Of a stretch of 60,396 nt of DNA, positions 42,497 to 49,584 are shown one piece after another. The notes beneath the pieces were generated by a model that had not been told where the DNA came from, made no database searches, and saw only the letters and a program-made list of their open reading frames with translations. A program made the position numbers and the translations under genes. How positions within the stretch are numbered: position 1 is the stretch's first letter; each line of letters starts with the position of its first letter. The DNA is from an uncultured Acidimicrobiaceae bacterium (GTDB lineage: Bacteria > Actinomycetota > Acidimicrobiia > Acidimicrobiales > SZUA-35): NCBI GenBank assembly GCA_947259095.1, contig CAMYLA010000014.1:1-60396 (forward strand), read 5' to 3'.

Positions 42497-43630
42497 TTAC
42501 TGGCCGATGCCCAGCCGTCGAGCATCGGCCGGGCAAAAGGTGGAGACTGCTCCATCCACGGCCAGCGCCAGTTCGTCTGCGGTCAGCTCGCCGTTGCTCT
42601 GGGCGATGGCCTCCTCCCGGAACCCGACGTATTGGTCGAAGTTCTCCGATGAGACGGCGAAAACACAGAATGAGGTCCCGAACTCGATCAGGTCCTCGTC
42701 GGACAGCAGCTGCCCACTGAGGCCGTTCGCTTCGAGGAACAGACGGAACTCGGCCACCCTCTCGTCATCAGCCGATGTGTTTCCGCCCGGCGCGCTTGCC
42801 GGTGGCGCGGCGGCGCTGGTCGCACCGGACGTGGCCGGCGCCGCAGAGGTGGTGGTCAATGAGGAGGTGGCGGTGGTGGTCAATGAGGAGGTGGCGCCCT
42901 CGGTCGATTCGACACTCGAGGCCGACGAACCGTCGGGCTGCCCGTCGGCCGCCTGCCCATTGGACGGAGCGATCTCGCCGGCTCCGCCCGCTGTCGCACT
43001 GGTCGATGGGTTGGGGCTGTTGGTGTCCGCCACCTCGGAACCGACCGCCTGGCCGTCGCCGTCGACCCCCGTACCATCGTCGTTGCTCAGCACGAAGAAG
43101 GCAATGAGGGCAACCACGGCGACAGCAGCGGCGCCGCCGGCGAGGACCAAAGGCGTCGTTGGTCGTTCGTCGGACCGGTCCGGCTCGTCCTGCCAGACGC
43201 CGGTCCCCGGCATCGGGCCGATCGTCGGCAAGGGTTTGCCGGGGCGGTCACCCGACGAGGTGCCGGTCTCGGTCGGGTCGCTCTCCATTGCGGCCGCTCG
43301 GGATGGCGAGTCGGGCGTCGGGTCGTGGCTGGCCGACCCGGTGGCGCCTAGTACCGTCTCCTGGTCGACCCGCTCCCACGGTTGACCGGAACCCGGGTCG
43401 GCGGTCGGCCCGACCCGGTCGAGGCCCTCGAGTTCGTCGTCCGGATCGACGGCTCGTTCCCGTTCGTCCAGCGTCTCGGCCGTCCCGCCGCCATCTTCCG
43501 GCGACCAACCGAGCGCAGCGTCAGGTCCGGTGCCGTCGGCCCACCAACGGCCATCGGATGCCTCATACCATCCGTCGGGCGGCGGCCAGGGGTAGGGCTG
43601 GCCGTTCCATGCCAGGTATGTCGCGCTCAC
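42497..43630 (-). CDS. Single-pass membrane protein with DUF2510-like N-terminus
   Basis: 377 aa from GTG 43630 (AAGG eight bases upstream; ATG 43648 is possible). The N-terminus reads WNGQPYPWPPPDGWYEASDGRWWADG, like the W-P-x-GWYxDxxGRxRWWDG modules of actinobacterial membrane proteins. After 150 acidic, disordered residues comes one membrane helix (LVLAGGAAAVAVVALIAFFVLS), then a Thr/Ala/Ser-rich stalk with two copies of a Ser-Leu-Thr-Thr-Thr repeat, and a C-terminal helical domain with two Cys (SFCVFAV, STFCPADA) that may pair. Probably a membrane protein with an outside domain; function unknown. Confidence 0.7.
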   Translation of the reverse strand: MSATYLAWNGQPYPWPPPDGWYEASDGRWWADGTGPDAALGWSPEDGGGTAETLDERERAVDPDDELEGLDRVGPTADPGSGQPWERVDQETVLGATGSASHDPTPDSPSRAAAMESDPTETGTSSGDRPGKPLPTIGPMPGTGVWQDEPDRSDERPTTPLVLAGGAAAVAVVALIAFFVLSNDDGTGVDGDGQAVGSEVADTNSPNPSTSATAGGAGEIAPSNGQAADGQPDGSSASSVESTEGATSSLTTTATSSLTTTSAAPATSGATSAAAPPASAPGGNTSADDERVAEFRLFLEANGLSGQLLSDEDLIEFGTSFCVFAVSSENFDQYVGFREEAIAQSNGELTADELALAVDGAVSTFCPADARRLGIGQ

Positions 43631-43775
43631 GGCCCAAGCCTTGCACATCTTTCGACGGGCCGAAACGATAGTGGTGGTGCGTCGGCCCGGTTCATGGTCC
43701 ATGGACGGGGTCGACTCGGGTCCCGAAAGTTGGTCTGTGGTCCTTCGGGCAGCGCTAAGGTGAGCTGGTACATAC

Positions 43776-43852
43776 GCGCGGATGCCCGAGCGGCCTAAGG
43801 GAGTGGCCTGCAAAGCCATGATTCGCGGGTTCAAATCCCGCTCCGCGCTCCA
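43776..43852 (+). tRNA. tRNA-Cys (GCA), CCA encoded
   Basis: Acceptor GCGCGGA pairs with TCCGCGC, the anticodon stem GTGGC/GCCAT closes loop CTGCAAA (anticodon GCA), and T arm GCGGG-TTCAAAT-CCCGC. The discriminator is T, as required for tRNA-Cys, and the CCA end is encoded (43850-43852). Confidence 0.95.
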
Positions 43853-43892
43853 GTTGATCAGGTTGACGAACTTGCTAACCTGACTCACTCAC

Positions 43893-43966
43893 GGGCCATT
43901 AGCTCAGTTGGCTAGAGCGCCTCCATGACATGGAGGAAGTCGGGGGTTCAAGTCCCTCATGGCCCA
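43893..43966 (+). tRNA. tRNA-Val (GAC)
   Basis: Acceptor GGGCCAT pairs with ATGGCCC; anticodon stem CCTCC/GGAGG closes loop ATGACAT (anticodon GAC); T arm GGGGG-TTCAAGT-CCCTC. Discriminator A, CCA not encoded. Its 3' half from the anticodon loop to the end is duplicated downstream (44631 and 45556), marking it as an integration site. Confidence 0.95.
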
Positions 43967-43967
43967 C
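43925..43967 (+). repeat. attachment-site repeat, copy 1 (tRNA-Val 3' half)
   Basis: The 43 bases from the anticodon loop of tRNA-Val to one base past its 3' end. They recur without a mismatch at 44631-44673, which closes the first cassette. The anticodon loop is one of the usual crossover positions for tyrosine recombinases. Confidence 0.85.
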
Positions 43968-43999
43968 AGGATGTCACCACGAAGGTGTAGCGTGGTCGT

Positions 44000-44212
44000 A
44001 TGCCTGACGAGTACTTCGATGCCGGGTGGCTGAAGGTCCCGAAGCTCAGTGGTGAGGAGCTGGCCGAGGCCGAGAGCCGTCTTCTGCTCGATTCGGACAG
44101 TCTGCCCGCTGATTGGCAGGAGCACCTCGCGACAGCGCGAGCGAACGCCAAGAAGGCGATGGCACAAGAGCTTGCTGATGCACAGGCCGTTGTAGATTCG
44201 CTGTCCGACTGA
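44000..44212 (+). CDS. Cassette 1 gene A: small acidic helical protein
   Basis: 70 aa beginning MPDEYFDAGWLKVPKLSGEEL. Mostly helical, acidic (about 16 Asp/Glu against 7 Lys/Arg), no Cys, no membrane helix. TAGCGT at 43988-43993 lies six bases before the ATG with no ribosome site, so the mRNA should be leaderless, starting 33 bases after the tRNA repeat. Followed 11 bases later by gene B. The size, charge and order suggest an antitoxin, but no DNA-binding motif is recognised and the family is unknown. Confidence 0.6.
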   Translation: MPDEYFDAGWLKVPKLSGEELAEAESRLLLDSDSLPADWQEHLATARANAKKAMAQELADAQAVVDSLSD

Positions 44213-44223
44213 GTAGGTAGCTG

Positions 44224-44508
44224 TTGCCCAGCGACGACCTACCGGCGGTCGTCCCGACGGAGCAGTTCTTTCGTGCGTTGGCGGCGCAGCTATCGACCCC
44301 TGTCGAGGTTGAGCTGTTTCTCCAGGCTGAACTCGAGGCAATCATGACGCTCTTTGCGGGGCGGTACGACGAACTTCGGATCGAGGACGGTGTGGCCGAG
44401 CTGTCATCGAAGGGAAGACTCGGGGTCGATTGGACCGTCTTCGGTCGGAGGGACAGCGACGGGACCTACAGAATCTCCTATATCGAGCTGAAGCAAGCCG
44501 AGGAGTGA
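44224..44508 (+). CDS. Cassette 1 gene B: unknown 94-aa protein
   Basis: TTG at 44224, 11 bases after gene A. The product begins MPSDDLPAVVPTEQFFRAL and contains VEVELFLQAELEAIMTLFAGRYDELR, then a beta hairpin-like LGVDWTVFGRRDSDGTYRISYIELKQAEE. Alpha-helical first half and beta second half; no membrane helix. I do not recognise it as RelE, HigB or MazF, though size and position would fit the toxin of a pair. It is followed by 120 bases with no gene up to the second tRNA repeat. Confidence 0.55.
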   Translation: MPSDDLPAVVPTEQFFRALAAQLSTPVEVELFLQAELEAIMTLFAGRYDELRIEDGVAELSSKGRLGVDWTVFGRRDSDGTYRISYIELKQAEE

Positions 44509-44630
44509 TCTAGCCCTTCCCGTCTCCAGCCTGGATTCGCCTCCGGTTGCCGACGTTCGAGGCAGTTCGTGCTTGCGATCCCCGCCCCGGAAACACGGAT
44601 TCGAACACCGGCGCACACCCCGATCCACAA

Positions 44631-44673
44631 ATGACATGGAGGAAGTCGGGGGTTCAAGTCCCTCATGGCCCAC
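44631..44673 (+). repeat. attachment-site repeat, copy 2
   Basis: Exact 43-base copy of the tRNA-Val 3' half (43925-43967); the flanks differ on both sides (ctcc against acaa before, agg against gtt after). It bounds cassette 1 (43968-44630) and opens cassette 2. Confidence 0.9.
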
Positions 44674-44685
44674 GTTTCTCCTGTT

Positions 44686-44708
44686 CAGCGGCCTGTCTTC
44701 GGCCGCTG
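44686..44708 (+). terminator. Hairpin just inside cassette 2
   Basis: CAGCGGCC (44686-44693) and GGCCGCTG (44701-44708) form a perfect 8-bp stem with loop TGTCTTC, 12 bases after the repeat. It may insulate the cassette from transcription coming from the tRNA side or be part of a recombination site. Confidence 0.5.
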
Positions 44709-44814
44709 TGTCTGGCGGACGACCGGCCGATGGCCGAGTGATAGCCCCCCGGGTCCTGCTGATGTCCTGGGGTTGCGGCATGGGCCTCGCGTGTCGTCGA
44801 GTACGATCGGGCGG

Positions 44815-45003
44815 GTGGATCGGATCGCCAAAGTCGCGACCAAGCGCCGACTCGATGACGTTGACACGTCATGGATCGACTACTGGCGTACCCGAACTGT
44901 GGCCGAGAGGTTGGCCATGGCGACCGAACTCAGTTTGGAGTGCGTCGGTGAACATCCTGACCAAGGACTTCGTCGAGTTCATCGAGTGCTGCGTCGCTCG
45001 TGA
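44815..45003 (+). CDS. Cassette 2 gene A: antitoxin-like partner of a nucleotidyltransferase
   Basis: 62 aa from GTG 44815; TACGAT at 44802-44807 is seven bases upstream, so it is probably leaderless like the first gene of cassette 1. The product has DTSWIDYWRTRTVAERLAMATELSLE, matching the short D-YW-x-x-ppeERL-x-A-x-E-L motif of the small proteins encoded before DUF6036-type nucleotidyltransferases. It overlaps the nucleotidyltransferase gene by 56 bases in another frame. Likely the antitoxin or accessory of the pair. Confidence 0.6.
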   Translation: MDRIAKVATKRRLDDVDTSWIDYWRTRTVAERLAMATELSLECVGEHPDQGLRRVHRVLRRS

Positions 45004-45409
45004 GGTCAGGTTCCTGATCGTCGGTGGCTACGCGCTTGCTGCTCACGGTCATCCCAGAGCAACCAAGGATCTTGACGTGTGGGTCTTGATCGAGCCGAGC
45101 AATGCTGAGCGGCTCGTTCAGGCGCTCGAAGACTTCGGGATGGGGGCAGTCGGCCTAGACGCGTCCGATTTCCTGGAGCCCGACATCGTCGTCCAACTCG
45201 GCTACCCCCCAGTCCGGATCGACCTCATCACCTCAGCAACCGGGGTCGAGTTCACTAGCTGCTGGGATCGTCGCGTTTTGGTCGGGGTCGGCTCGGTCGA
45301 GGCGGGCATCATTTCCGAAGCCGATCTCATCGCCAACAAGAAGGCGAGCGCTCGGCCGCAGGACCTCGTCGATGTCGAGGTTCTGGAGAGCGAGCGTCGG
45401 CCAGAGTAG
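44948..45409 (+). CDS. Cassette 2 gene B: MNT-type nucleotidyltransferase (DUF6036-like)
   Basis: 153 aa from GTG 44948. The polymerase-beta-like core is clear: FLIVGGYALAAHGHPRATKDLDVWV gives the GG motif (26-27) and the D-x-D pair (Asp41, Asp43); a third acidic residue lies in PPVRIDLIT. Proteins of this group are toxins of AbiEii/MNT-type pairs or related, transferring a nucleotide to a target. It is the last gene of cassette 2, 146 bases before the third tRNA repeat. Base composition is a little richer in A and T than in the housekeeping genes around. Confidence 0.8.
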   Translation: MNILTKDFVEFIECCVAREVRFLIVGGYALAAHGHPRATKDLDVWVLIEPSNAERLVQALEDFGMGAVGLDASDFLEPDIVVQLGYPPVRIDLITSATGVEFTSCWDRRVLVGVGSVEAGIISEADLIANKKASARPQDLVDVEVLESERRPE

Positions 45410-45901
45410 GCGAACCATCTGCGGATGGCAGCGCCGTTGATAGCCGGATCGACAGCCATCACGCCCAGCTTCGTGCCGATGGATACCGACCGACACGTTC
45501 GACACCCAGGGCCTTGTCTTGGGCGGCACGGCCGGACCGGAAGACTCCGGGAGGCATGACACGGAGGAAGTCGGGGTTCACGTCCCTCATGGCCCAGGCA
45601 AGGACCCCCAGGGTTTCCGCCTGGGTGGCAGCGCCAGCACGGCTCCAGACCGTGAAGAGCGTCGAGGACGGAGCGATCGTCTCTCCAATTGAGATGGTGC
45701 TCGACAGGCAGACCCTGGTCGGCGACTTGGTGGTCCGCCTCGAGGGCGGTTTGTTTGCCGCCGCGACTGGGTCGATTGGCCCATCAGATCGAAGGAGTCC
45801 GTCGCTCGGTTGCGCGCCCATGACCACCCTTGACATCCACACCTTCGCTGAGCGGTACCGTGTGGACTCTGAGGAGTCGCAGGTGGAGGCCGCGGCGGAT
45901 G
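45410..45901. other. Region with third repeat and no clear gene
   Basis: About 490 bases. The degenerate third tRNA-Val repeat is at 45556-45596. A 45-codon frame from ATG 45820 (MTTLDIHTFAERYRV...) ends at 45960 over the EF-hand gene on the other strand; and a frame from 45597 has a plausible protein-like stretch (IEMVLDRQTLVGDLVVRLEGG). Neither has a family I know; the area looks like decayed insert DNA. Confidence 0.4.
45556..45596 (+). repeat. attachment-site repeat, copy 3 (degenerate)
   Basis: 41 bases matching the tRNA-Val 3' half with one G lost from the GGGGG run and two substitutions (ATGACAT to ATGACAC; TTCAAG to TTCACG). It closes cassette 2 and is likely the oldest insertion boundary. 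Confidence 0.8.
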
Positions 45902-46156
45902 CTAGTCATTGTCGAATCGGTCGAGAACTCGGTGGGCAGCGGCTGCCAGTCTGCCGATGATGCCTCCTCGTTTTGCACGCGTCTGCAGGCCGGCGTCAAC
46001 GACTCCTAGGTTGGCTCGAGCGGCTTCGGTGTTGGAGATTTCCCCGTCCCCGTCCAGATCGAAGGCGTCGAGCATTGCTGCTCGCTCAACAGCAACGTCA
46101 TCGGCCTCCTGGTCCTGGGTGGGATGAGCAGCTGGTGAAACATCTTCATCTTCCAT
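45902..46156 (-). CDS. Small EF-hand protein
   Basis: 84 aa from ATG 46156. One canonical calcium loop: DLDGDGEISNTE (D-x-D-x-D-G-x-I-x-x-x-E) with a helix before (RAAMLDAFDL) and after (AARANLGVV). The first 25 residues are very acidic; the C-terminal part is basic and helical (RLAAAAHRVLDRF). No signal peptide. CATACT about 10 bases upstream could be a -10. Possibly a calcium-binding or calcium-buffering protein; a single EF-hand would need to dimerise. Confidence 0.6.
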   Translation of the reverse strand: MEDEDVSPAAHPTQDQEADDVAVERAAMLDAFDLDGDGEISNTEAARANLGVVDAGLQTRAKRGGIIGRLAAAAHRVLDRFDND

Positions 46157-46404
46157 ATGGGGAGTATGACCGACCGAGACAGCGATGTGCGCTCCCTCTC
46201 GTCCATTGCCCCCCGGCGTGTTCGCCTCCAGATTGGTGGCAGGCCCGGCCGCGAGGTCGTCGAGGATCTGGTCCGTGTCGGGAGCTATGACAGTCCAGAA
46301 GTGTCGGGCGCCGGCTTGGGCTGGGACGCCAACTCCCGGCGTCGGAGCGACGTGGGACCCGAGACTGGGACTTTTAACGGGGAGAGACCGCCGACTGGGA
46401 TGAG
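46157..46404. other. Region upstream of the NHL pseudogene
   Basis: About 250 bases between the EF-hand start and the signal-peptide-like ORF. An 83-codon plus-strand frame exists but has no recognisable pattern. Nothing convincing seen. Confidence 0.3.
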
Positions 46405-47339
46405 ATGAGCCGGTTTCGCAGAAGCGTCGCAGCGCTGACGGTGTCCATCTGCCTGCGGGCGTTCACCCCGAGCACTGCCCCTGGCTTCGAGTGATACTGA
46501 TGCCATCACGGTTGCCGGTCTGGACGGGCACGGAGCGGAGGCCAACCAATTGTCTGGTCCTGTCGGTATCTCGTTTGACGCTGCCGGCAACATGTACGTC
46601 GCTGACTTCGGAAACCATCGTGTGCAACGAGTTGCGGTTGCTGATGGCGCCGTGACGACAGTTGCCGGTGGAAACGGACGGGGCGGCAATGTGACGACGG
46701 TTGCGGGTGGAAACGGCCAAGGGTCAGATCCGAACCACTCAGCACGCCGAACTGGGTGATGGTCGACGACGACGGCAACCTGTTCGTTGCCGACTTCAGC
46801 AATCATCGGGTCCAGAGGATCGCCGCTAGCGACGGAGCCGTCACTACGGTCGCAGGCGGCCTTGGCCGAGGGGCCACTGCGACTCAGTTGGACGAGCCTG
46901 TTGGACTGGCGGTCGATGGCGCAGGCAACTTGTTATTGCCGATGCGTCGAACCACCGAGTTTAGAAGCTCCCATCCGGCGGCGGTGATGCAGTGACGGTC
47001 GCCGGGGGAGTTGGCCGGGGAGACGCAGCCAACCAGTTGGCCACGCCCGTCGGCTTGGCCGTCGCTACGTCCGGCAGCCTCTACATCACGGACTTCGACA
47101 ATCATCGGGTCCAGAAGAGGATCAGCGCCAGCTCTGTCACGATCGGAGCCCGACAACTCACAGGGCGATATGCGGCAATGTCCGGTTCGCTGGGATCGAT
47201 TGCTCGCCTCTACATGGCGGTCTTCAATCGCCAACCTGACGACACGGGCCACGGATACTGGGTCAGCCAAGTATTGAACGGCATGCCGCTCAACGAGGTC
47301 GTCGGATTTTTTGTGACCGGGCAGGAGTTCTTGCGGTAG
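46405..47339 (+). pseudogene. Frameshifted secreted NHL-repeat / DUF4214 protein
   Basis: ATG 46405 starts a signal-like MSRFRRSVAALTVSICLRAF that stops after 29 codons. NHL repeats then appear in three frames: 46502-46759 (GPVGISFDAAGNMYVADFGNHRVQRV), 46756-46995 (VDDDGNLFVADFSNHRVQRI, then EPVGLAVDGAGNLL), and 46992-47339 (TPVGLAVATSGSLYITDFDNHRVQKR). The last frame continues into a DUF4214 module (IARLYMAVFNRQPDDTGHGYWVSQV). At least three frameshifts are needed to read it through, so it is decayed, or the sequence has several errors. The intact protein would be a secreted beta-propeller with an adhesion-type tail. Confidence 0.7.
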
Positions 47340-47545
47340 GGGGTCGTCAGTCCGGTCTCGGGCGATGCGGCATCACAGCTGATGAACAACGTGTCGACCG
47401 CGAGTCCTTCGACTATCGCAATCGCGTCGGAGTCGACCATGGCCAAGATGTTCGTCCGCACCTTGCCTCCGACGACGATGCGCCCCGTCATCGGCGTGCG
47501 CCGTTCAGAAACTCCTTCGGGCTCCGCCGATTCAAAGCTCCCTGG
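47330..47545 (-). pseudogene. Remnant of a DeoR-family regulator (effector domain)
   Basis: The minus-strand frame reads SERRTPMTGRIVVGGKVRTNILAMVDSDA, then LAVDTLFISCDAASPETGLTTPYR. This matches the middle of the sugar-binding domain of DeoR/GlpR regulators (G-G-x-V-R, D-x-x-F-x-x-C-D-x-x-x-P-E-x-G-x-T-T-P-Y). The DNA-binding half and the C-terminal end are absent; homology stops where the antisense DUF4214 sequence begins (about 47333). Confidence 0.5.
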
Positions 47546-47558
47546 ACGGGTGACGTGG

Positions 47559-48380
47559 TCAGGCGTTGGCTTTGGTCTCGTCCTTCGAGAGCCAGAACGA
47601 GGATTCGATGCTCGGCCGATAGCCGTCGGCAGCGCTCACCTTCTGGGCGATGATGGCGAGCAGTACGCCGTAGACCGCCTTGGAGGAAATGTCGGCGAAG
47701 CTGTAGATGAAGCTCCGGATGACCGCGCCGTCGGACGAGTTTGAGATCTGGGGCATCAGGTAGCCAAGCGGGTAGATCGTCCACGACACCAGGAATAGGA
47801 TCCACACCACGTCGAGCAGGCGGGTCACCGACGACGGGGCAAGCGCCTTGGCGTCGCGCACTGACTGATAGGCCACGTACAGCAGCCACAGGTAGAAGAC
47901 CGTGCTGATGCCGCCCCAGGCCCAGAATCGGGCGCCGCCATCGACCTCGTCGAACTGGCCGACGTAGCCGGTCCAGATCATTGCCAACCCGGCCACCACG
48001 AACGAGGCCCACCGAGTGAAGAACACCCGCCCGGTCAGACCGGCCACGATCAGCAGCTGGGTGAGCAGAACCGGGACGTCGATGCTCCAGTTCATGTAGC
48101 GGAAGCCGTTGGAGAAAAGCGAGTCGCCGCGAACGTACTGCTCGCCATCGAAGCTGAAGGCACTCGACCACTGCAGGGCGAGAAGTCCGAGCTCGATCGT
48201 TGCCGACACCATCACCACACCGGTCAAGACTGACAGGATCCGGTAGCGGGGGCTCAGCGAGCTCGCAGTGGCCAGGGAGTAGATCAGAACGGCGGCGAAA
48301 ACGGCCGCAGTCAGAGTGAAGACGCTGAGTATCGAGTCGTATTGGGCGGGGCTATAGGTATGGAGGTTCTCGAACGACAC
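47559..48380 (-). CDS. Microbial rhodopsin with NDQ motif (sodium-pump type)
   Basis: 273 aa from GTG 48380 (AAAGG six bases upstream). Seven membrane helices. Helix C reads RYMNWSIDVPVLLTQ: at the bacteriorhodopsin positions 85, 89 and 96 it has Asn97, Asp101 and Gln108, the NDQ signature of light-driven Na+ pumps such as KR2. Helix G reads FADISSKAVYG, with counter-ion Asp230 and retinal Schiff-base Lys234. Leu at the tuning position 93 predicts green absorption. No carotenoid-cleaving or retinal-synthesis genes are in the window, so retinal must come from elsewhere. It lies at the end of the tRNA-Val variable region, divergent from an ABC exporter. Confidence 0.92.
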   Translation of the reverse strand: MSFENLHTYSPAQYDSILSVFTLTAAVFAAVLIYSLATASSLSPRYRILSVLTGVVMVSATIELGLLALQWSSAFSFDGEQYVRGDSLFSNGFRYMNWSIDVPVLLTQLLIVAGLTGRVFFTRWASFVVAGLAMIWTGYVGQFDEVDGGARFWAWGGISTVFYLWLLYVAYQSVRDAKALAPSSVTRLLDVVWILFLVSWTIYPLGYLMPQISNSSDGAVIRSFIYSFADISSKAVYGVLLAIIAQKVSAADGYRPSIESSFWLSKDETKANA

Positions 48381-48615
48381 TGGAGGCCTTTCCGTTGGCG
48401 GTGCTCTGGAACGGGCCAAAGCTAGCCGGGATCGTCGTGGCGATGTAGAACCGATGCCGTGAACCGACACATTGGGTGCCGCAGGATATTCGTGACAGGG
48501 ACCGGTCGGTTGAGCCGCATGGCGCCGCGCGCGCTTTGGGACGTTGGTCTCTGGGGCTGCTGTCGCAAGTCGCTCAGAATGAGCGGGTGAATTTGCATTC
48601 GGGGGAACTGTCACC
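48381..48615. other. Divergent intergenic region
   Basis: 235 bases between the rhodopsin start and the ABC exporter start. GGAAAGG near 48390 is the rhodopsin ribosome site. I see no clear promoter hexamers or dyad. Confidence 0.35.
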
Positions 48616-49584
48616 ATGAGAGCGGCGCACGATCCAGGTTTCCTCCACTCTGACGGGGAGACGGGTCCTGCTATTGAGGCTCGGGGTCTGACGCGAACGT
48701 TTGGCGACTTCACTGCGGTCGATGGGATTGATTTGCGCGTCAGCAGGGGCGAGTTGTTCTCGCTTCTTGGGCCGAATGGGGCTGGCAAGACGACAACGAT
48801 CCGAATGTTGTGTTGTTTGCTCAGACCCACCGCTGGGACCGCTTGGATCATGGGCCACGACATTGCCGAAGAACCGCTTTCGGCCAAGCAGATTATTGCG
48901 GTCTCGCCGCAGGAGACTGCGATCGCTGAGCATCTGAATGCCTGGGAGAACCTACGGATGATGGCCGGGCTCCATGGGCTTGGAAAACAAGAAACCAAGC
49001 AGCGATCGGCGGAGCTTCTGGAGCTGTTGGCGCTTGGCGGGAGGGCGAAGGAGCGAGTCGGCAAGTTTTCCGGGGGGATGAAGCGGCGGCTCAGTGTTGC
49101 CATGGCGTTGGTTTCGGATCCGCAGGTGTTGTTCCTTGACGAACCGACCATTGGTCTCGATCCTCAGTCGCGGCGCGGTATGTGGGAGTACATCGAGCAG
49201 CTCAAAGGTGAGACGACCATTGTGTTGACGACACATTATCTGGAGGAGGCCGATGCTCTGGCCGACCGGATCGCTGTGGTCGACGAAGGCAAGGTTGTTG
49301 CGCTCGGGAGTCCACAGGAGTTGAAGGAGCGGATTTCTGGAGCGAACGCCACGGTGGTCGAGGCGGACAACCTCACCGACGAGGCGGTCGAGGCGCTCGA
49401 GCGGATCTACCCCGATGTCACCGCGATCGCCGGTGGACTCGAGATCGATGCTGAGGACGTTTCGCTCTATGAGATCGAGGACTGTCTGCGGCCGATGGGT
49501 GTCGTCGTGCGAGCGACCTACAAGAAGCAGGTCACACTCGACGATGTGTTCCTGGACCTGACTGGAAAGGAACTCCGAGAATGA
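48616..49584 (+). CDS. ABC exporter ATP-binding protein (DrrA-like)
   Basis: 322 aa. Walker A GPNGAGKTTT, PQETAIAEHLNAWENLRMM Q-loop region, FSGGMKRRLSVAMAL signature, Walker B VLFLDEPTIGLDPQSRRGMW and H-loop TTHYLEEADAL. The C-terminal 90 residues are the extra domain of the daunorubicin-resistance group (VTLDDVFLDLTGKELRE). It powers the ABC-2 permease encoded next (ATGA overlap). The exported compound is unknown. Codon use includes more T/A in third positions than most of the window. Confidence 0.92.
   Translation: MRAAHDPGFLHSDGETGPAIEARGLTRTFGDFTAVDGIDLRVSRGELFSLLGPNGAGKTTTIRMLCCLLRPTAGTAWIMGHDIAEEPLSAKQIIAVSPQETAIAEHLNAWENLRMMAGLHGLGKQETKQRSAELLELLALGGRAKERVGKFSGGMKRRLSVAMALVSDPQVLFLDEPTIGLDPQSRRGMWEYIEQLKGETTIVLTTHYLEEADALADRIAVVDEGKVVALGSPQELKERISGANATVVEADNLTDEAVEALERIYPDVTAIAGGLEIDAEDVSLYEIEDCLRPMGVVVRATYKKQVTLDDVFLDLTGKELRE

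Noticed and set aside
45514..45960. 148-codon frame covering the third tRNA repeat
   Set aside because: It reads through the tRNA-derived repeat and has no domain; the first part cannot be coding if the repeat is an att remnant. The later segment is only mentioned as uncertain.
46157..46408. 83-codon plus-strand frame after the EF-hand start
   Set aside because: No ribosome site, no recognisable domain, and Arg/Ser-rich composition typical of out-of-frame translation.
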